Source: SGZJ01 sp949372955
GTDB lineage: Bacteria > Bacteroidota > Bacteroidia > Flavobacteriales > Flavobacteriaceae
Assembly (NCBI GenBank): GCA_949372955.1
Contig: CASIAX010000008.1
Coordinates: forward strand, 62,001 to 126,000
DNA: 64,000 nucleotides
Direction: 5' to 3'
Shown: positions 1 through 9,860 of the stretch, one piece after another
Layout of the letters: every line of letters starts with the position of its first letter
How positions within the stretch are numbered: position 1 is the stretch's first letter
Program-made: the position numbers and the translations under genes
Notes under the pieces: generated by a model
Databases searched by the model: none
Seen by the model: the letters and a program-made list of their open reading frames with translations, nothing else
What the model was told of the DNA's origin: nothing

Positions 1-1561
1 TAAAATAAACGATAAAAATATTGACCAGCTTGTTAATAAAGATATTTCAGAACTACTGGAGTGGTTTAAAAACTTAGATAACAAGCTTAATGAAAATCAA
101 AAGAAAATATCAGAAGATATTAATAAAGAAATAAAAAGTAGACTACAGTTTTTAATAAATGTAGGTTTAGATTATTTAACTCTTAGTAGGAGCGCAAAAA
201 CTCTATCAGGTGGGGAAAGTCAAAGAATTAGATTAGCTACACAAATCGGCTCTCAGCTAGTTGGAGTTTTGTATATCCTAGATGAACCTAGCATAGGTCT
301 TCATCAAAGAGATAATGAGAAATTGATAAAATCTTTAGAATCCCTGAGGGATATTGGCAATTCAATTATTGTTGTCGAACATGATAAAGACATGATGGAA
401 AGTGCGGATCACATTATCGATATTGGCCCTTTTGCAGGTAAGCACGGAGGAGAAATAATTTCTCAAGGAAATTTGAGTGACATAAAAAAAAGCCGCTCAC
501 TAACAGCTGATTATCTAAATAATATTAAACAAATTATAAGGCCAAAAAAAAGAAGAAGTGGCAATTCTAAAGAGATTATACTAACTGGATGTACAGGAAA
601 TAATTTAAAAAATGTAAGTTTAAAAATCCCTCTGAATAAAATGATTGGTGTAACTGGAGTTTCTGGTAGTGGAAAATCTTCATTAATTAATGAAACTCTA
701 TACCCCATAATGAATAATTATTATTTTAATGGGTTTAAGGATATACTTCCCTATAAATCAGTAAAAGGACTTGAACATATAGATAAAGTTATAGATATAA
801 ATCAGTCTCCAATTGGAAGAACACCAAGAAGTAACCCTGCTACATATACAGGATTATTTTCTGAAGTTAGAACACTATATTCTAAAGTCCCTGAATCTTT
901 AATTAGAGGGTATAAGCCTGGAAGATTTAGTTTTAATGTAACTGGAGGTAGATGTGAAAACTGTAAAGGTGGTGGATTAAAACTTATAGAAATGAACTTT
1001 CTACCAGATGTATTTGTAGAGTGTGAAGTATGTTTAGGTAAGCGGTTTAATCGTGAAACATTAGACATTAGATATAAAGGAAAGTCAATCAGCGATGTTC
1101 TTCAAATGACAATAAATGAGGCCGTTAGTTTTTTTGAACATATACCAAAGATTTATAAAAAATTAAAGACTATTCAAGATGTTGGTTTGGGTTATATAAG
1201 TCTAGGGCAACAAAGCACCACATTATCTGGTGGTGAAGCTCAAAGAATCAAATTAGCAAGTGAATTATCTAAAATTGACACAGGCAATACTTTCTACATA
1301 CTTGACGAGCCCACTACTGGTCTACATTTTGAAGACATTAGAGTTTTAATGATAGTTTTAAACAAACTAGTAGATAAAGGAAATACAGTATTGGTCATAG
1401 AACATAATTTAGATGTAATTAAAATGGTTGACCATATAATTGATATAGGTCCAGAGGGTGGTAAAAATGGAGGTAAAATAATTTTCAATGGAAAACCAGA
1501 GGACATTATAAATAATAAATTAAGTTACACTGGACAATTCTTAAAAAAAGAATTAAATTAG
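1..1561 (+). CDS. uvrA: Excinuclease ABC subunit A (C-terminal part; 5' end outside window)
   Basis: UvrA is the DNA-damage-sensing ATPase of nucleotide excision repair; it loads UvrB at lesions. The reading frame is open from base 2, so only the C-terminal portion is present. It shows the first ABC signature (LSGGESQRIRLA) and Walker B (LDEPSIGLH). The second half has a Walker A (GVSGSGKSS), a zinc-finger CxxC pair (CENC...CEVC), a second signature LSGGEAQRIKLA and ILDEPTTGLH. An internal ATG at 269 is not the true start, because the conserved signature lies upstream of it. A LOG-family gene follows 12 bases downstream. The family assignment is secure. Confidence 0.97.
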   Translation, partial: KINDKNIDQLVNKDISELLEWFKNLDNKLNENQKKISEDINKEIKSRLQFLINVGLDYLTLSRSAKTLSGGESQRIRLATQIGSQLVGVLYILDEPSIGLHQRDNEKLIKSLESLRDIGNSIIVVEHDKDMMESADHIIDIGPFAGKHGGEIISQGNLSDIKKSRSLTADYLNNIKQIIRPKKRRSGNSKEIILTGCTGNNLKNVSLKIPLNKMIGVTGVSGSGKSSLINETLYPIMNNYYFNGFKDILPYKSVKGLEHIDKVIDINQSPIGRTPRSNPATYTGLFSEVRTLYSKVPESLIRGYKPGRFSFNVTGGRCENCKGGGLKLIEMNFLPDVFVECEVCLGKRFNRETLDIRYKGKSISDVLQMTINEAVSFFEHIPKIYKKLKTIQDVGLGYISLGQQSTTLSGGEAQRIKLASELSKIDTGNTFYILDEPTTGLHFEDIRVLMIVLNKLVDKGNTVLVIEHNLDVIKMVDHIIDIGPEGGKNGGKIIFNGKPEDIINNKLSYTGQFLKKELN

Positions 1562-1573
1562 AATAAAAAAAAT

Positions 1574-2260
1574 ATGTCAAAATTAAATCCAAAAGGTTGG
1601 AATGAAATAAAAACAAATGACTCATGGGCGATATTCAAGATCATGGGGGAATTTGTCCAAGGGTTTGAAAAAATGAGTAAAATTGGACCCTGTGTTTCTA
1701 TATTTGGTTCTGCAAGAACTAAAAGAAATGATAAATATTATCAACTTTCCACTGAAATAGCTCAAAGTATAGTCAAGTCAGGTTACGGAGTTATAACTGG
1801 AGGTGGACCTGGAATAATGGAAGCCGCTAATAAAGGGGCAAAGGAAAATGATGGTAGATCTGTAGGTCTTTGTATTGAATTGCCATTTGAACAGTTTGAC
1901 AACGTCTATATTGATAACGACAAGAAAATTGATTTTGATTACTTTTTTGTAAGAAAAGTTGTGTTTATGAAATACTCTCAAGGTTTTGTAGTAATGCCTG
2001 GAGGTTTTGGAACTTTAGATGAACTTTTTGAAGCTATAACACTTATACAAACTCATAAAATTGAAAAATTTCCTATTATTTTAGTTGGAACAGAATTTTG
2101 GTCAGGATTAATGAGTTGGATTGAAGAAACATTACTAACTCAAACAAATAACATCAGTAAAAAAGATCTAGATTTAATTCATGTTGTGGATACTAAAGAA
2201 GAAGTTCTCGAAATACTGGAAGGATTTCATAAAAGTTTTGGTCTTAGTCCTAACTTTTAA
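1574..2260 (+). CDS. LOG-family protein (TIGR00730 type nucleotide phosphoribohydrolase)
   Basis: This 228-residue Rossmann-fold protein is of the 'lysine decarboxylase-like' LOG family. Characterised members hydrolyse cytokinin riboside 5'-monophosphates or other nucleoside monophosphates to free base and ribose phosphate. Visible motifs are GSAR near residue 45, GGGPGIMEA at 76-84 and PGGFGTLDE at 142-150; the last two are the family's phosphate-binding and catalytic signature. It starts 12 bases after uvrA and ends 11 bases before the next gene, so co-transcription is likely. The physiological substrate in bacteria is uncertain, and older annotations calling it a lysine decarboxylase are misleading. 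Confidence 0.9.
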   Translation: MSKLNPKGWNEIKTNDSWAIFKIMGEFVQGFEKMSKIGPCVSIFGSARTKRNDKYYQLSTEIAQSIVKSGYGVITGGGPGIMEAANKGAKENDGRSVGLCIELPFEQFDNVYIDNDKKIDFDYFFVRKVVFMKYSQGFVVMPGGFGTLDELFEAITLIQTHKIEKFPIILVGTEFWSGLMSWIEETLLTQTNNISKKDLDLIHVVDTKEEVLEILEGFHKSFGLSPNF

Positions 2261-2271
2261 TAAATCAAGTT

Positions 2272-4860
2272 TTGAAAAACTATTTAACTCTTTTATTAGT
2301 CTTAACTACTACCCTATTATTTTGTCAACATGACATAAAAATCAAGTTTGAATTAGACACTATTTTAAACATATTAAAAGTAGATCAACAAATAGAATTA
2401 GTAGAATTAAAAAAAGGCAAACAAGATTCAATTATTTTATTAGACTGGAATAATAGTTTTATTTCAAAAAACACTGCTTTAGCAAAGAGTTTTGCAGAAG
2501 AATATAACAATAAAATACATTTTGCTAAAGAAAAAGAACGTGGATTTACTGCTATAGCTAGTATAAAAAATGCTAAAAATAATGAATTAAATTATTACAG
2601 ATTAAAGGGTTATGAGGACATTATAGTAGTCAAGTTGGATTCTTTAGATACTACAATAAAAATCAAATACGCAATAAAGGTTCCAAGTAGTAAATTTACT
2701 GGTTTTGGATACACAAACTCAAAAGATTATTATTTACAGTATTGGCATTTAGTCCCAGCCTTAAATTTAGATAATTGGACATATTACAGTAATAAAAATT
2801 TAAATGATATTCCTTCATCTAAATACAATATTTCTTCCTTAGAAATAAAGACTCCAAATAATTACAATATAACAACAGAACTTAGAGAAACAAAGGGTGA
2901 GTTGTCTGGTAGTAATGGTTTTAAATATAGTTTTTGGGAATCAAATGAGTTATATGACCCAAAGATATATATAGAAAAAGAAGAGTCTTATAACGCAATT
3001 GAGGCTGGCAACCTCGTCTTTTTAAAAAATAAAAATAAAGAAAGTTATAGTTTAAATAAAAGTCAACTTAATAAGAGTACTGAAAAAGTATTTGATTTTT
3101 TAAGTAAAGAGTTAAACATTAACAATGAAAATAAATATATTTTTAGTGATGTAGATTATGACAATAATAAAATTTATGATCTAAATATTATTTCTAAGAT
3201 ATTGCAGGTTTACCCTGAAAATTTCATTTATGAATTACAGCTTCTTAAAGTACTACTAAGTAAAGTTTTAGATAATTCATTAATTATTAACCCGAGATCG
3301 GAATATTGGCTTAAAGATGGTATTCAGACATACATGATGATCAGTTATGTTGAGAAATTCTATCCGAAAATATCTTTAGCTGGTAGTTTATCTGAGTTTC
3401 CTGGATTAAAGAATCTATACGCCTCAAAGTTAAACTATAATGATAAATATTTTCTAGCTATACTACACATGCACAGAATAAATAATACACAAAAATTAAG
3501 TATACCTAAAGATTCGCTATTGAAATTTAATGAAACAATAGCTAATAATTATAAATCTGGGTTATTGCTATATAATTTGAGTACTAAAATTAAAAAATTA
3601 GAATTCTCTCAAATAATAAGTAACACACTGAAAATGAAAAATGAGAACTCTGCTTTATTTTTTAAAAATAAAATAAATAAGCATTTTGATAATAATAGCT
3701 CATATTTAGATTCACTAATAGATGTTAAAAATATTAATCACTTAAACTACTATTCTGAGACAATAACTATAAAGAAATCTTTAAATCACAAACCTTTTAA
3801 AATCAAATTAGTTAAAGATATTGAAGATCCAAATTTTAATCATATATACATATCTCCAATAATTAGCTACAAAAACATATATGATGGTGTGAACTTCGGA
3901 GCTGAGATTCATAATAAGTCTATATTTAAAAGAGAGTTTAATTACAAATTTAAACCCTTATACAGCACTAATTCAAAACTACTGTCTGGTTCAGCAATTA
4001 TATACAATTCAAAAAATATTAGAAATAAAGATTTGTTTTTAGTTAATTATGGTATTTATGCTAATATTATTTCTAACAATCAAAATTCATTAGCTAATAT
4101 ATATTCTTCATTTATTAATTTTAATTTTAGAAAAAAAAATAACTTAAGATCTAATAAAAGAAGCTCTTTAGGTGCAAGGTTTTTAAAAATTACGCATGAT
4201 GGGGAAGTTATTACCTCACCTGAATATCAAATTTTCAACTTAAAGTACACTAGTTTAAATCCAGGATTAATAAATCATAAAAAATGGTTTATTGATTACC
4301 AACTTTCTAAGGATTTTTCAAAAATTTCATTTAGTTATGAATTTAGAAGATTATATGAAAATAACAGAGAGTTAAATGTCAGGGTGTTTAGCGGATACTT
4401 TATAAATAACAAATACAATCAAACTAATAGTTATTTTAACTATTCATTAGACAGACCTACAGACTACCTTTACGATTACAATTATTATGGGAGATCTGAA
4501 AATAACGGGTTCTTTAGCCAGCAGATAATAATGGCAGAGGGAGGCTTCAAATCAAAGCTAATAAATTCAAATAGTAACAATTTTATATCAACTATAAACT
4601 TAAGTTCAACAATTTGGAAAAACCTCTTGCTATATGTCGATCTAGGAGTGCTAAATAATAAAGAAAGTCCTCAATTTACGTTTGTTTATGATACCGGTTT
4701 ACGTTTAAACATAATAGCTGATTATTTTGAAATATACTTCCCCATTAAGTCAAGTGAAAATTTTGATCTGGGTAATTCTAATTATAAAGAAAAAATCAGA
4801 TTTTTATTCACTTTTGAACCAGATGTTCTTTTAGGCTTATTTAGAAGGAAATGGTACTAA
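2272..4860 (+). CDS. M1-peptidase-like envelope protein, catalytic HExxH not visible
   Basis: An 862-residue exported protein starting at TTG, chosen because it directly begins a signal peptide (MKNYLTLLLV... to about residue 19) and no ATG lies nearby. The N-terminal half resembles the Bacteroidota gluzincin/M1 aminopeptidase-like family: a WLKDGIQTYM segment at about 346-355 matches the region that in active enzymes carries the third zinc ligand. The region where HExxH should lie (about 320-326) reads YELQLLK, so zinc ligands appear lost. The C-terminal ~350 residues are rich in alternating aromatic/polar strands, suggesting a beta-rich or barrel domain. Function is unknown; it may be a pseudo-peptidase scaffold at the outer membrane. 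Family placement is by pattern recognition only. Confidence 0.7.
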   Translation: MKNYLTLLLVLTTTLLFCQHDIKIKFELDTILNILKVDQQIELVELKKGKQDSIILLDWNNSFISKNTALAKSFAEEYNNKIHFAKEKERGFTAIASIKNAKNNELNYYRLKGYEDIIVVKLDSLDTTIKIKYAIKVPSSKFTGFGYTNSKDYYLQYWHLVPALNLDNWTYYSNKNLNDIPSSKYNISSLEIKTPNNYNITTELRETKGELSGSNGFKYSFWESNELYDPKIYIEKEESYNAIEAGNLVFLKNKNKESYSLNKSQLNKSTEKVFDFLSKELNINNENKYIFSDVDYDNNKIYDLNIISKILQVYPENFIYELQLLKVLLSKVLDNSLIINPRSEYWLKDGIQTYMMISYVEKFYPKISLAGSLSEFPGLKNLYASKLNYNDKYFLAILHMHRINNTQKLSIPKDSLLKFNETIANNYKSGLLLYNLSTKIKKLEFSQIISNTLKMKNENSALFFKNKINKHFDNNSSYLDSLIDVKNINHLNYYSETITIKKSLNHKPFKIKLVKDIEDPNFNHIYISPIISYKNIYDGVNFGAEIHNKSIFKREFNYKFKPLYSTNSKLLSGSAIIYNSKNIRNKDLFLVNYGIYANIISNNQNSLANIYSSFINFNFRKKNNLRSNKRSSLGARFLKITHDGEVITSPEYQIFNLKYTSLNPGLINHKKWFIDYQLSKDFSKISFSYEFRRLYENNRELNVRVFSGYFINNKYNQTNSYFNYSLDRPTDYLYDYNYYGRSENNGFFSQQIIMAEGGFKSKLINSNSNNFISTINLSSTIWKNLLLYVDLGVLNNKESPQFTFVYDTGLRLNIIADYFEIYFPIKSSENFDLGNSNYKEKIRFLFTFEPDVLLGLFRRKWY

Positions 4861-4875
4861 GTTTAATCTTCGTAA

Positions 4876-4906
4876 TTGCGTAAAACGTATAGATTAACTA
4901 CATTTG
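4876..4906 (+). promoter_or_regulatory. Predicted Bacteroidota promoter for the E1 fusion gene
   Basis: TACATTTG at 4899-4906 exactly fits the TAnnTTTG -7 element, and a TTG at 4876-4878 lies 20 bases upstream as a -33 element. The ATG follows 23 bases after the -7 element. This is one of the cleanest promoter matches in the window. Confidence 0.65.
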
Positions 4907-4929
4907 CAAAATATTAATCACCTAAATTA

Positions 4930-7341
4930 ATGACAAAAATTTCAAAAGAAGTTAATCTAGCTTTGTCTTACAAAGATTTTATTAAGGAAGTCATTAATGA
5001 TTATAAAATTGCTGTAACTAGTAGAGAGTGTAGTATACTAGGAAGAAAAGAGGTTTTAACAGGTAAAGCTAAATTTGGAATATTTGGAGACGGTAAAGAA
5101 ATTCCTCAGCTAGCTATGGCTAAGAGCTTTAAAAATGGTGACTTTAGATCTGGTTACTATCGTGATCAAACTTTTATGATGGCAATTGGAAAACTTACTT
5201 CACTAGAGTTTTTTGCTGGCTTATATGCTCACACAGACTTAGATCATGACCCAATGAGTGGAGGTAGACAAATGGGGGGTCATTTCACTACGCATAGCTT
5301 AGATGATAACTACGATTGGAAAGACTTAACTGCACAAAAAAATTCGAGTGCTGACATTTCACCAACAGCAAGTCAAATGCCTAGGCTTTTAGGTCTAGCT
5401 CAAGCATCAAAAGTTTATAGACATAATAAAAAAACTGATTCTGTAAGATTCTCTAAAAATGGCAATGAAATTGCATGGGGAACTATTGGAAACGCTAGCA
5501 CTAGCGAAGGACTATTCTTTGAAACAATAAATGCAGCTGGAGTATTACAAGTCCCTATGATAACCAGCGTCTGGGATGATGAATATGGAATTTCGGTTCA
5601 TGCAAAACATCATACTACTAAAGAGAATATTTCTGAAGTATTAAAAGGTTTTCAAAGAACATCAAATAAAGACGGATATGAAATTATTGAAGTTAAAGGA
5701 TGGGATTATGTTAACCTTATTAAGGCGTATGAAAAAGCAGAAAATATTTGTAGAGAAAAACATATTCCAATTATAATACATGTTACAGATTTGACTCAAC
5801 CTCTTGGACACTCCTCATCTGGATCTCACGAAAGGTATAAAAATACTAATCGATTAGATTGGGAAAAGAAGTTCGACTGTAATACTAAAATGAGAGAATG
5901 GATTATTTCAAACAAGATTAGTACAAATGAAGAATTAATTGAGATAGAACGGTCTTTAAAAAAGAAAGTAAAAGAAGACAAGACTAAGGCTTGGGAATCT
6001 GTAATATCAATTACACAAAACCAAAAAGAAGAACTGTTAACAATTTTAAATAAAATAGATCATAAATTCTTAAACAATAAAATAATTCCATTAATTAATT
6101 CATTTAAAAATTCAAGCGAGCCAAATAAGAAAGATATAGTTTCTACTGCAAGGAAGGTTTTATATAGCTTAAATAAAGTTGATTTAAATTTTAAAAAGGA
6201 GCTTATTAATTGGTTGAATTCAAAACAAAATCAAAACAGGTTAGACTACAGCTCACATCTGTACAGTGAGTCCAAATACAGTCCACTTAAAATTACTGAA
6301 GTCAAACCAATTTATGACAATAATTGTAAAGAGATTGATGCAAGAGTTATTCTAAGAAATAATTTTGATAATATTTTAGAAAAAAAAGAAAATGTGATCA
6401 TTTTTGGTCAAGACTCTGGAAAAATTGGTGATGTAAATCAGGGTCTAGAAGGACTTCAAGATAAATATGGAGAAGCTAGAGTTTCCGATACTGGAATTAG
6501 GGAGGCTACTATAATCGGACAAGGAATCGGTCTTTCCCTAAGAGGTCTACGACCCATAGCTGAAATTCAATATTTAGATTACCTACTGTATGCTATTCAA
6601 ATAATGAGCGATGATTTAGCTACACTACACTACAGAACTAAAGGCAAACAAAAGGCTCCGCTTATAATAAGAACCAGAGGTCATAGACTAGAAGGAATTT
6701 GGCATTCAGGCTCTCCTCTAGGTGGAATTGTTAATTTTTTAAGAGGTATCTATATATTAGTTCCTAGAAATATGACTAAGGCTGCAGGTTTTTACAATAC
6801 TATGCTAGAAAGCGATCAGCCTTCACTGATTATTGAGTGTTTAAATGCATATAGGGTGAAAGAAAAAGAACCTTCAAATCTTTCTGAGATAAGAACACCT
6901 GTTGGTAAAGTAGAAATAGTCAGCGAAGGATCTGATTTAACAGTAGTTTCCTATGGGTCTACGCTAAACTTAATACAAGAAGTAATTCAAGAGCTTTCTA
7001 ATTTTAATATATCAATTGAATTAATAGACGTACAGAGCTTAATTCCTTTTGATTTAGAAAAAGAAATAAGTAATAGCGTTTCAAAAACAAATAGATTATT
7101 AATTGTTGATGAAGATGTCCCTGGAGGTGGTACCGGTTATATTTTAAGTGAATTAATTTCTAAACAAAGTATTTATAATTTTCTAGACAGTGAACCAAAG
7201 CTACTTAGCGCAAAAGATCATAGACCTGCATACGGCACTGATGGTGATTACTTTTCTAAACCTTCTAAAGATGATATATTTGAGATGGCTTATAGTATTA
7301 TGAGTGAATCAAATCCTCAGGAATTCCCTAAGTTAATGTAA
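4930..7341 (+). CDS. 2-oxoisovalerate-type 2-oxoacid dehydrogenase E1, fused alpha and beta subunits
   Basis: An 803-residue thiamine-diphosphate-dependent E1 component in which the alpha and beta chains, separate in many bacteria, are one polypeptide, as is common in Bacteroidota. The alpha domain covers about residues 1-400 (SGGRQMGGHFTTH, GNASTSEGLFFETINAAG, DEYGISVH). The beta domain covers about 455-803 (FGQDSGKIGDVNQGLEGL, RPIAEIQYLDY, EDVPGGGTG). It decarboxylates branched-chain 2-oxo acids and passes the acyl group to a lipoyl E2, which is not encoded here. Exact substrate preference (branched-chain versus pyruvate) cannot be read from the sequence. Its 3' end overlaps convergent holA by 9 bases. 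Confidence 0.9.
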   Translation: MTKISKEVNLALSYKDFIKEVINDYKIAVTSRECSILGRKEVLTGKAKFGIFGDGKEIPQLAMAKSFKNGDFRSGYYRDQTFMMAIGKLTSLEFFAGLYAHTDLDHDPMSGGRQMGGHFTTHSLDDNYDWKDLTAQKNSSADISPTASQMPRLLGLAQASKVYRHNKKTDSVRFSKNGNEIAWGTIGNASTSEGLFFETINAAGVLQVPMITSVWDDEYGISVHAKHHTTKENISEVLKGFQRTSNKDGYEIIEVKGWDYVNLIKAYEKAENICREKHIPIIIHVTDLTQPLGHSSSGSHERYKNTNRLDWEKKFDCNTKMREWIISNKISTNEELIEIERSLKKKVKEDKTKAWESVISITQNQKEELLTILNKIDHKFLNNKIIPLINSFKNSSEPNKKDIVSTARKVLYSLNKVDLNFKKELINWLNSKQNQNRLDYSSHLYSESKYSPLKITEVKPIYDNNCKEIDARVILRNNFDNILEKKENVIIFGQDSGKIGDVNQGLEGLQDKYGEARVSDTGIREATIIGQGIGLSLRGLRPIAEIQYLDYLLYAIQIMSDDLATLHYRTKGKQKAPLIIRTRGHRLEGIWHSGSPLGGIVNFLRGIYILVPRNMTKAAGFYNTMLESDQPSLIIECLNAYRVKEKEPSNLSEIRTPVGKVEIVSEGSDLTVVSYGSTLNLIQEVIQELSNFNISIELIDVQSLIPFDLEKEISNSVSKTNRLLIVDEDVPGGGTGYILSELISKQSIYNFLDSEPKLLSAKDHRPAYGTDGDYFSKPSKDDIFEMAYSIMSESNPQEFPKLM

Positions 7342-8355
7342 TAGCTTAAATATTAATTCTTTTAAGAGATCTGAATTAGTAATATTAGTTGCCCCCAAAC
7401 CTTTTGATTTTAAATCAAACTCCCTTAAAATTGATATCTTAGAAGAAATACTCTTCATAGAATAATTTTTAGCAGAAGAAGAATAATCTTTTACAAAATA
7501 TGGATTAACTTTTAATGCAGATGCAACAGATCTATCTGACTTATCAGAAAGACTATGATATATAAACAACTTGACAAAAAAATCAAAGATTAAAGATACT
7601 ATAACAACTATAGGATTAGATTTTGGATTTTTCGAAAAGTAATCTATAATCTTCATACATTTAAATAAATTTTTTTCTCCTATCGCTTTTCTTAGTTCAA
7701 AAACGTTAAACTCTTTTGATATACCTATAAATTTTTCAACATCATCGCTATTAATAGTTTTAACTTTAGACTTTAAAACTATTAACTTATCTAATTCATT
7801 AGCTATTTTGTTAATATCCGTTCCTAACAACTCAGTAATTAAAAAGGAGGATTTTTTATCAATAGTAAAGTCAAAAGATTGTAAATATGAAATAATCCAG
7901 TCTTGAGCCTGGTTTTCGTATAGCTTCTTGCTTTCAAAAACTAAACCATTTTTTAAAATTGCCTTATAAATAGCCTTTCTTTTATCAAGAGATTTATGTT
8001 TAAAATTTAAAACTAGTATTGTAGAATTTAAAGGGCTGTTTATATAACTGATAAGATCATCAAAAGAGTTTCCATCAATATCTTTTTTCAAAAGATCTTG
8101 AGCCTCTTTTACTATTACCAGTTTTTTTTCTGACATAACTGGGTATTGCTTAGAAATAGAAATTATATCAGCTACAGTAGTGTCTTTTCCGTAAACAATA
8201 TTTAAATTAAAATCTTTTTCGTGATCTTTTAGAGAACTATTTTGAATTAATTTAGTCAGATAATCAATATAATACTCTTCCTCTCCCATTAATAAATAAA
8301 TCGGAGAAAAAGTATTGTTTTTTATATCATTTTCTATTTGTTTAATTAATGTCAT
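7333..8355 (-). CDS. holA: DNA polymerase III subunit delta
   Basis: A 340-residue clamp-loader delta subunit, which opens the beta clamp for loading onto primed DNA. The N-terminus (IYLLMGEEEYYIDYLTKLI) and the segment reading KDFNLNIVYGKD are typical of HolA, as is overall length. It lacks Walker motifs, as expected for delta. It is convergent with the E1 fusion gene (9-base overlap) and divergent from the frameshifted HsdR-N-like gene, whose ATG lies 22 bases beyond its own. That divergent neighbour is commonly found next to holA in Flavobacteriia, which supports both calls. Confidence 0.92.
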   Translation of the reverse strand: MTLIKQIENDIKNNTFSPIYLLMGEEEYYIDYLTKLIQNSSLKDHEKDFNLNIVYGKDTTVADIISISKQYPVMSEKKLVIVKEAQDLLKKDIDGNSFDDLISYINSPLNSTILVLNFKHKSLDKRKAIYKAILKNGLVFESKKLYENQAQDWIISYLQSFDFTIDKKSSFLITELLGTDINKIANELDKLIVLKSKVKTINSDDVEKFIGISKEFNVFELRKAIGEKNLFKCMKIIDYFSKNPKSNPIVVIVSLIFDFFVKLFIYHSLSDKSDRSVASALKVNPYFVKDYSSSAKNYSMKSISSKISILREFDLKSKGLGATNITNSDLLKELIFKLLH

Positions 8356-8377
8356 AAAAAAAAACGAAATTTGTATT

Positions 8378-8810
8378 ATGTTAAACTTGAATTTTCCAAA
8401 TTATACATTTAAAATCAAAAATAAAGAAAATGGAGATTATATTTTTGATGAAATCAGAAAAAAATATGTTAAGCTTACAAAAGAAGAATGGGTTAGGCAA
8501 AATTGTGTTAAATTTCTTATAAATGAAAAGAATTTTTCTAATGTTTTGATTAATATTGAAAAAACATTAAAAGTTAATAATTTAAGTAAAAGGTATGATA
8601 TAGTTGTTTTCAGTAACAGATGGAAGCATTAAGCTACTTGTAGAATGTAAATCTCCAGAAATTAAAATAACTCAAAAAACCTTTGATCAAATTGCAATAT
8701 ATAATATGAGCTTAAAATCAGAACTACTTATGGTTACAAATGGGATTAATCATTATTACTGTAAAATTGATTATAAGAAACAATGTTATGATTTTATAAA
8801 AGACATCTAG
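8378..8810 (+). pseudogene. HsdR N-terminal-domain-like protein, broken by a +1 frameshift
   Basis: Two overlapping frames together encode one protein of the family named after the N-terminal domain of type I restriction enzyme R subunits (HSDR_N, PD-(D/E)xK-like fold). Frame one, from ATG 8378, gives MLNLNFPNYTF...KRYDIVVFSN and then stops at 8632. The continuation, DGSIKLLVECKSPE...FIKDI, is in the +1 frame to 8810. Skipping one base near 8618 would restore a 143-residue protein, the usual size. The ExK of the nuclease motif (VECKSPE) lies after the break. The upstream ATG at 8315 was rejected because it overlaps holA and adds residues absent from the family. Whether the lesion is real or a sequencing error cannot be told here. 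Confidence 0.8.
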
Positions 8811-8815
8811 AATAA

Positions 8816-9808
8816 ATGAAATTAGCTGTAGTTATAATAAACTGGAATGGATTAAAACTATTAAAAAAATTTTTAGATCCTTTAATTCGTTATAGTAAAA
8901 ATGATGCTGAAATATACATAATAGATAATAACTCAACAGACAAATCTGTAGATTATATTTCATCTAATTACCCAATAATAAGTATTATTAAAAATAAAGA
9001 GAATTACGGCTATGCTAAAGGATACAATGAAGGTTTAAAAGAAATTAATGCAGATGTATTTTGTTTATTAAATAGTGATGTAGAAGTAACGGAAAATTGG
9101 CTCAGTCCATTAATCAATGAGTTTTTATTAAATACTAATACAGCGGCCGCTCAGCCAAAAATTTTAAACTATAATAACAAAGCTTATTTTGACTATGCAG
9201 GTGCAGCAGGCGGCTTCCTAGATAGCTTAGGATATCCTTATTGTGATGGTAGGATACATAACATCATAGAGAAAGATAATGGTCAGTATAACTATAATAA
9301 AGATATATTTTGGGCATCTGGTGCATGTTTCTTCATTAGAAAAGATGTTTTTAATTCTTTAAATGGATTTGACGAAACCTTTTTTAGCCATATGGAAGAA
9401 ATTGATTTATGTTGGAGAATATTAAAACAAAACTCTAAAGTTAGATATATTCATAATTCTACTGTGTACCATATTGGAGGAGCTACTTTAAAATATAATA
9501 ATCCAAGAAAAACATTTTTAAATTTCAGAAATAGTCTCTTTACAATAACAAAAAATAGAGATAAAAATTTATTAATAACACTTGTATTTAAAATGATAAT
9601 AGATGGTTTAATTGGAATTTATTATTTAGTGAATTTTAAATTTTCTCACTTTTTTGCAATAATTAAAGCTCATTTTGCGTTTTATCTTAAAATACCTGAA
9701 TTAATTAAAAAAAGACAAAGGACTAATTCTAACTTAAACAACTTGAACAAAACGTTTTTGTTGTCAAAATATATTAAGTTAAAATATTTTAAGTTTTTTA
9801 GTAATTAA
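8816..9808 (+). CDS. Family 2 glycosyltransferase
   Basis: A 330-residue GT-A fold glycosyltransferase of the rhamnosyltransferase-like subgroup. The nucleotide-sugar-binding N-terminus reads VVIINWNG at 5-12. NSD at about 86-88 stands in for the metal-binding DxD, and GFDETFFSHMEEIDLCWR carries the acceptor/catalytic region. Hydrophobic stretches at about 250-290 suggest membrane association. It starts 5 bases after the HsdR-N-like frame, so the two are probably co-transcribed. It likely builds a cell-surface polysaccharide; donor and acceptor are unknown. Confidence 0.88.
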   Translation: MKLAVVIINWNGLKLLKKFLDPLIRYSKNDAEIYIIDNNSTDKSVDYISSNYPIISIIKNKENYGYAKGYNEGLKEINADVFCLLNSDVEVTENWLSPLINEFLLNTNTAAAQPKILNYNNKAYFDYAGAAGGFLDSLGYPYCDGRIHNIIEKDNGQYNYNKDIFWASGACFFIRKDVFNSLNGFDETFFSHMEEIDLCWRILKQNSKVRYIHNSTVYHIGGATLKYNNPRKTFLNFRNSLFTITKNRDKNLLITLVFKMIIDGLIGIYYLVNFKFSHFFAIIKAHFAFYLKIPELIKKRQRTNSNLNNLNKTFLLSKYIKLKYFKFFSN

Positions 9809-9860
9809 GTTTAGCTTTTATTTACTTTTACATTATTATAATAATTTTTAAAAATATCAG

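Noticed and set aside
8315..8377. N-terminal extension of the HsdR-N-like protein from ATG 8315
   Set aside because: It is antisense to the holA start region and adds hydrophobic residues not seen in the family; ATG 8378 fits.
8378..8810. A type I restriction-modification system
   Set aside because: Only a small HsdR-N-like domain is present. There are no hsdM or hsdS genes and no helicase domain, so it is a stand-alone family member, not a defence system.
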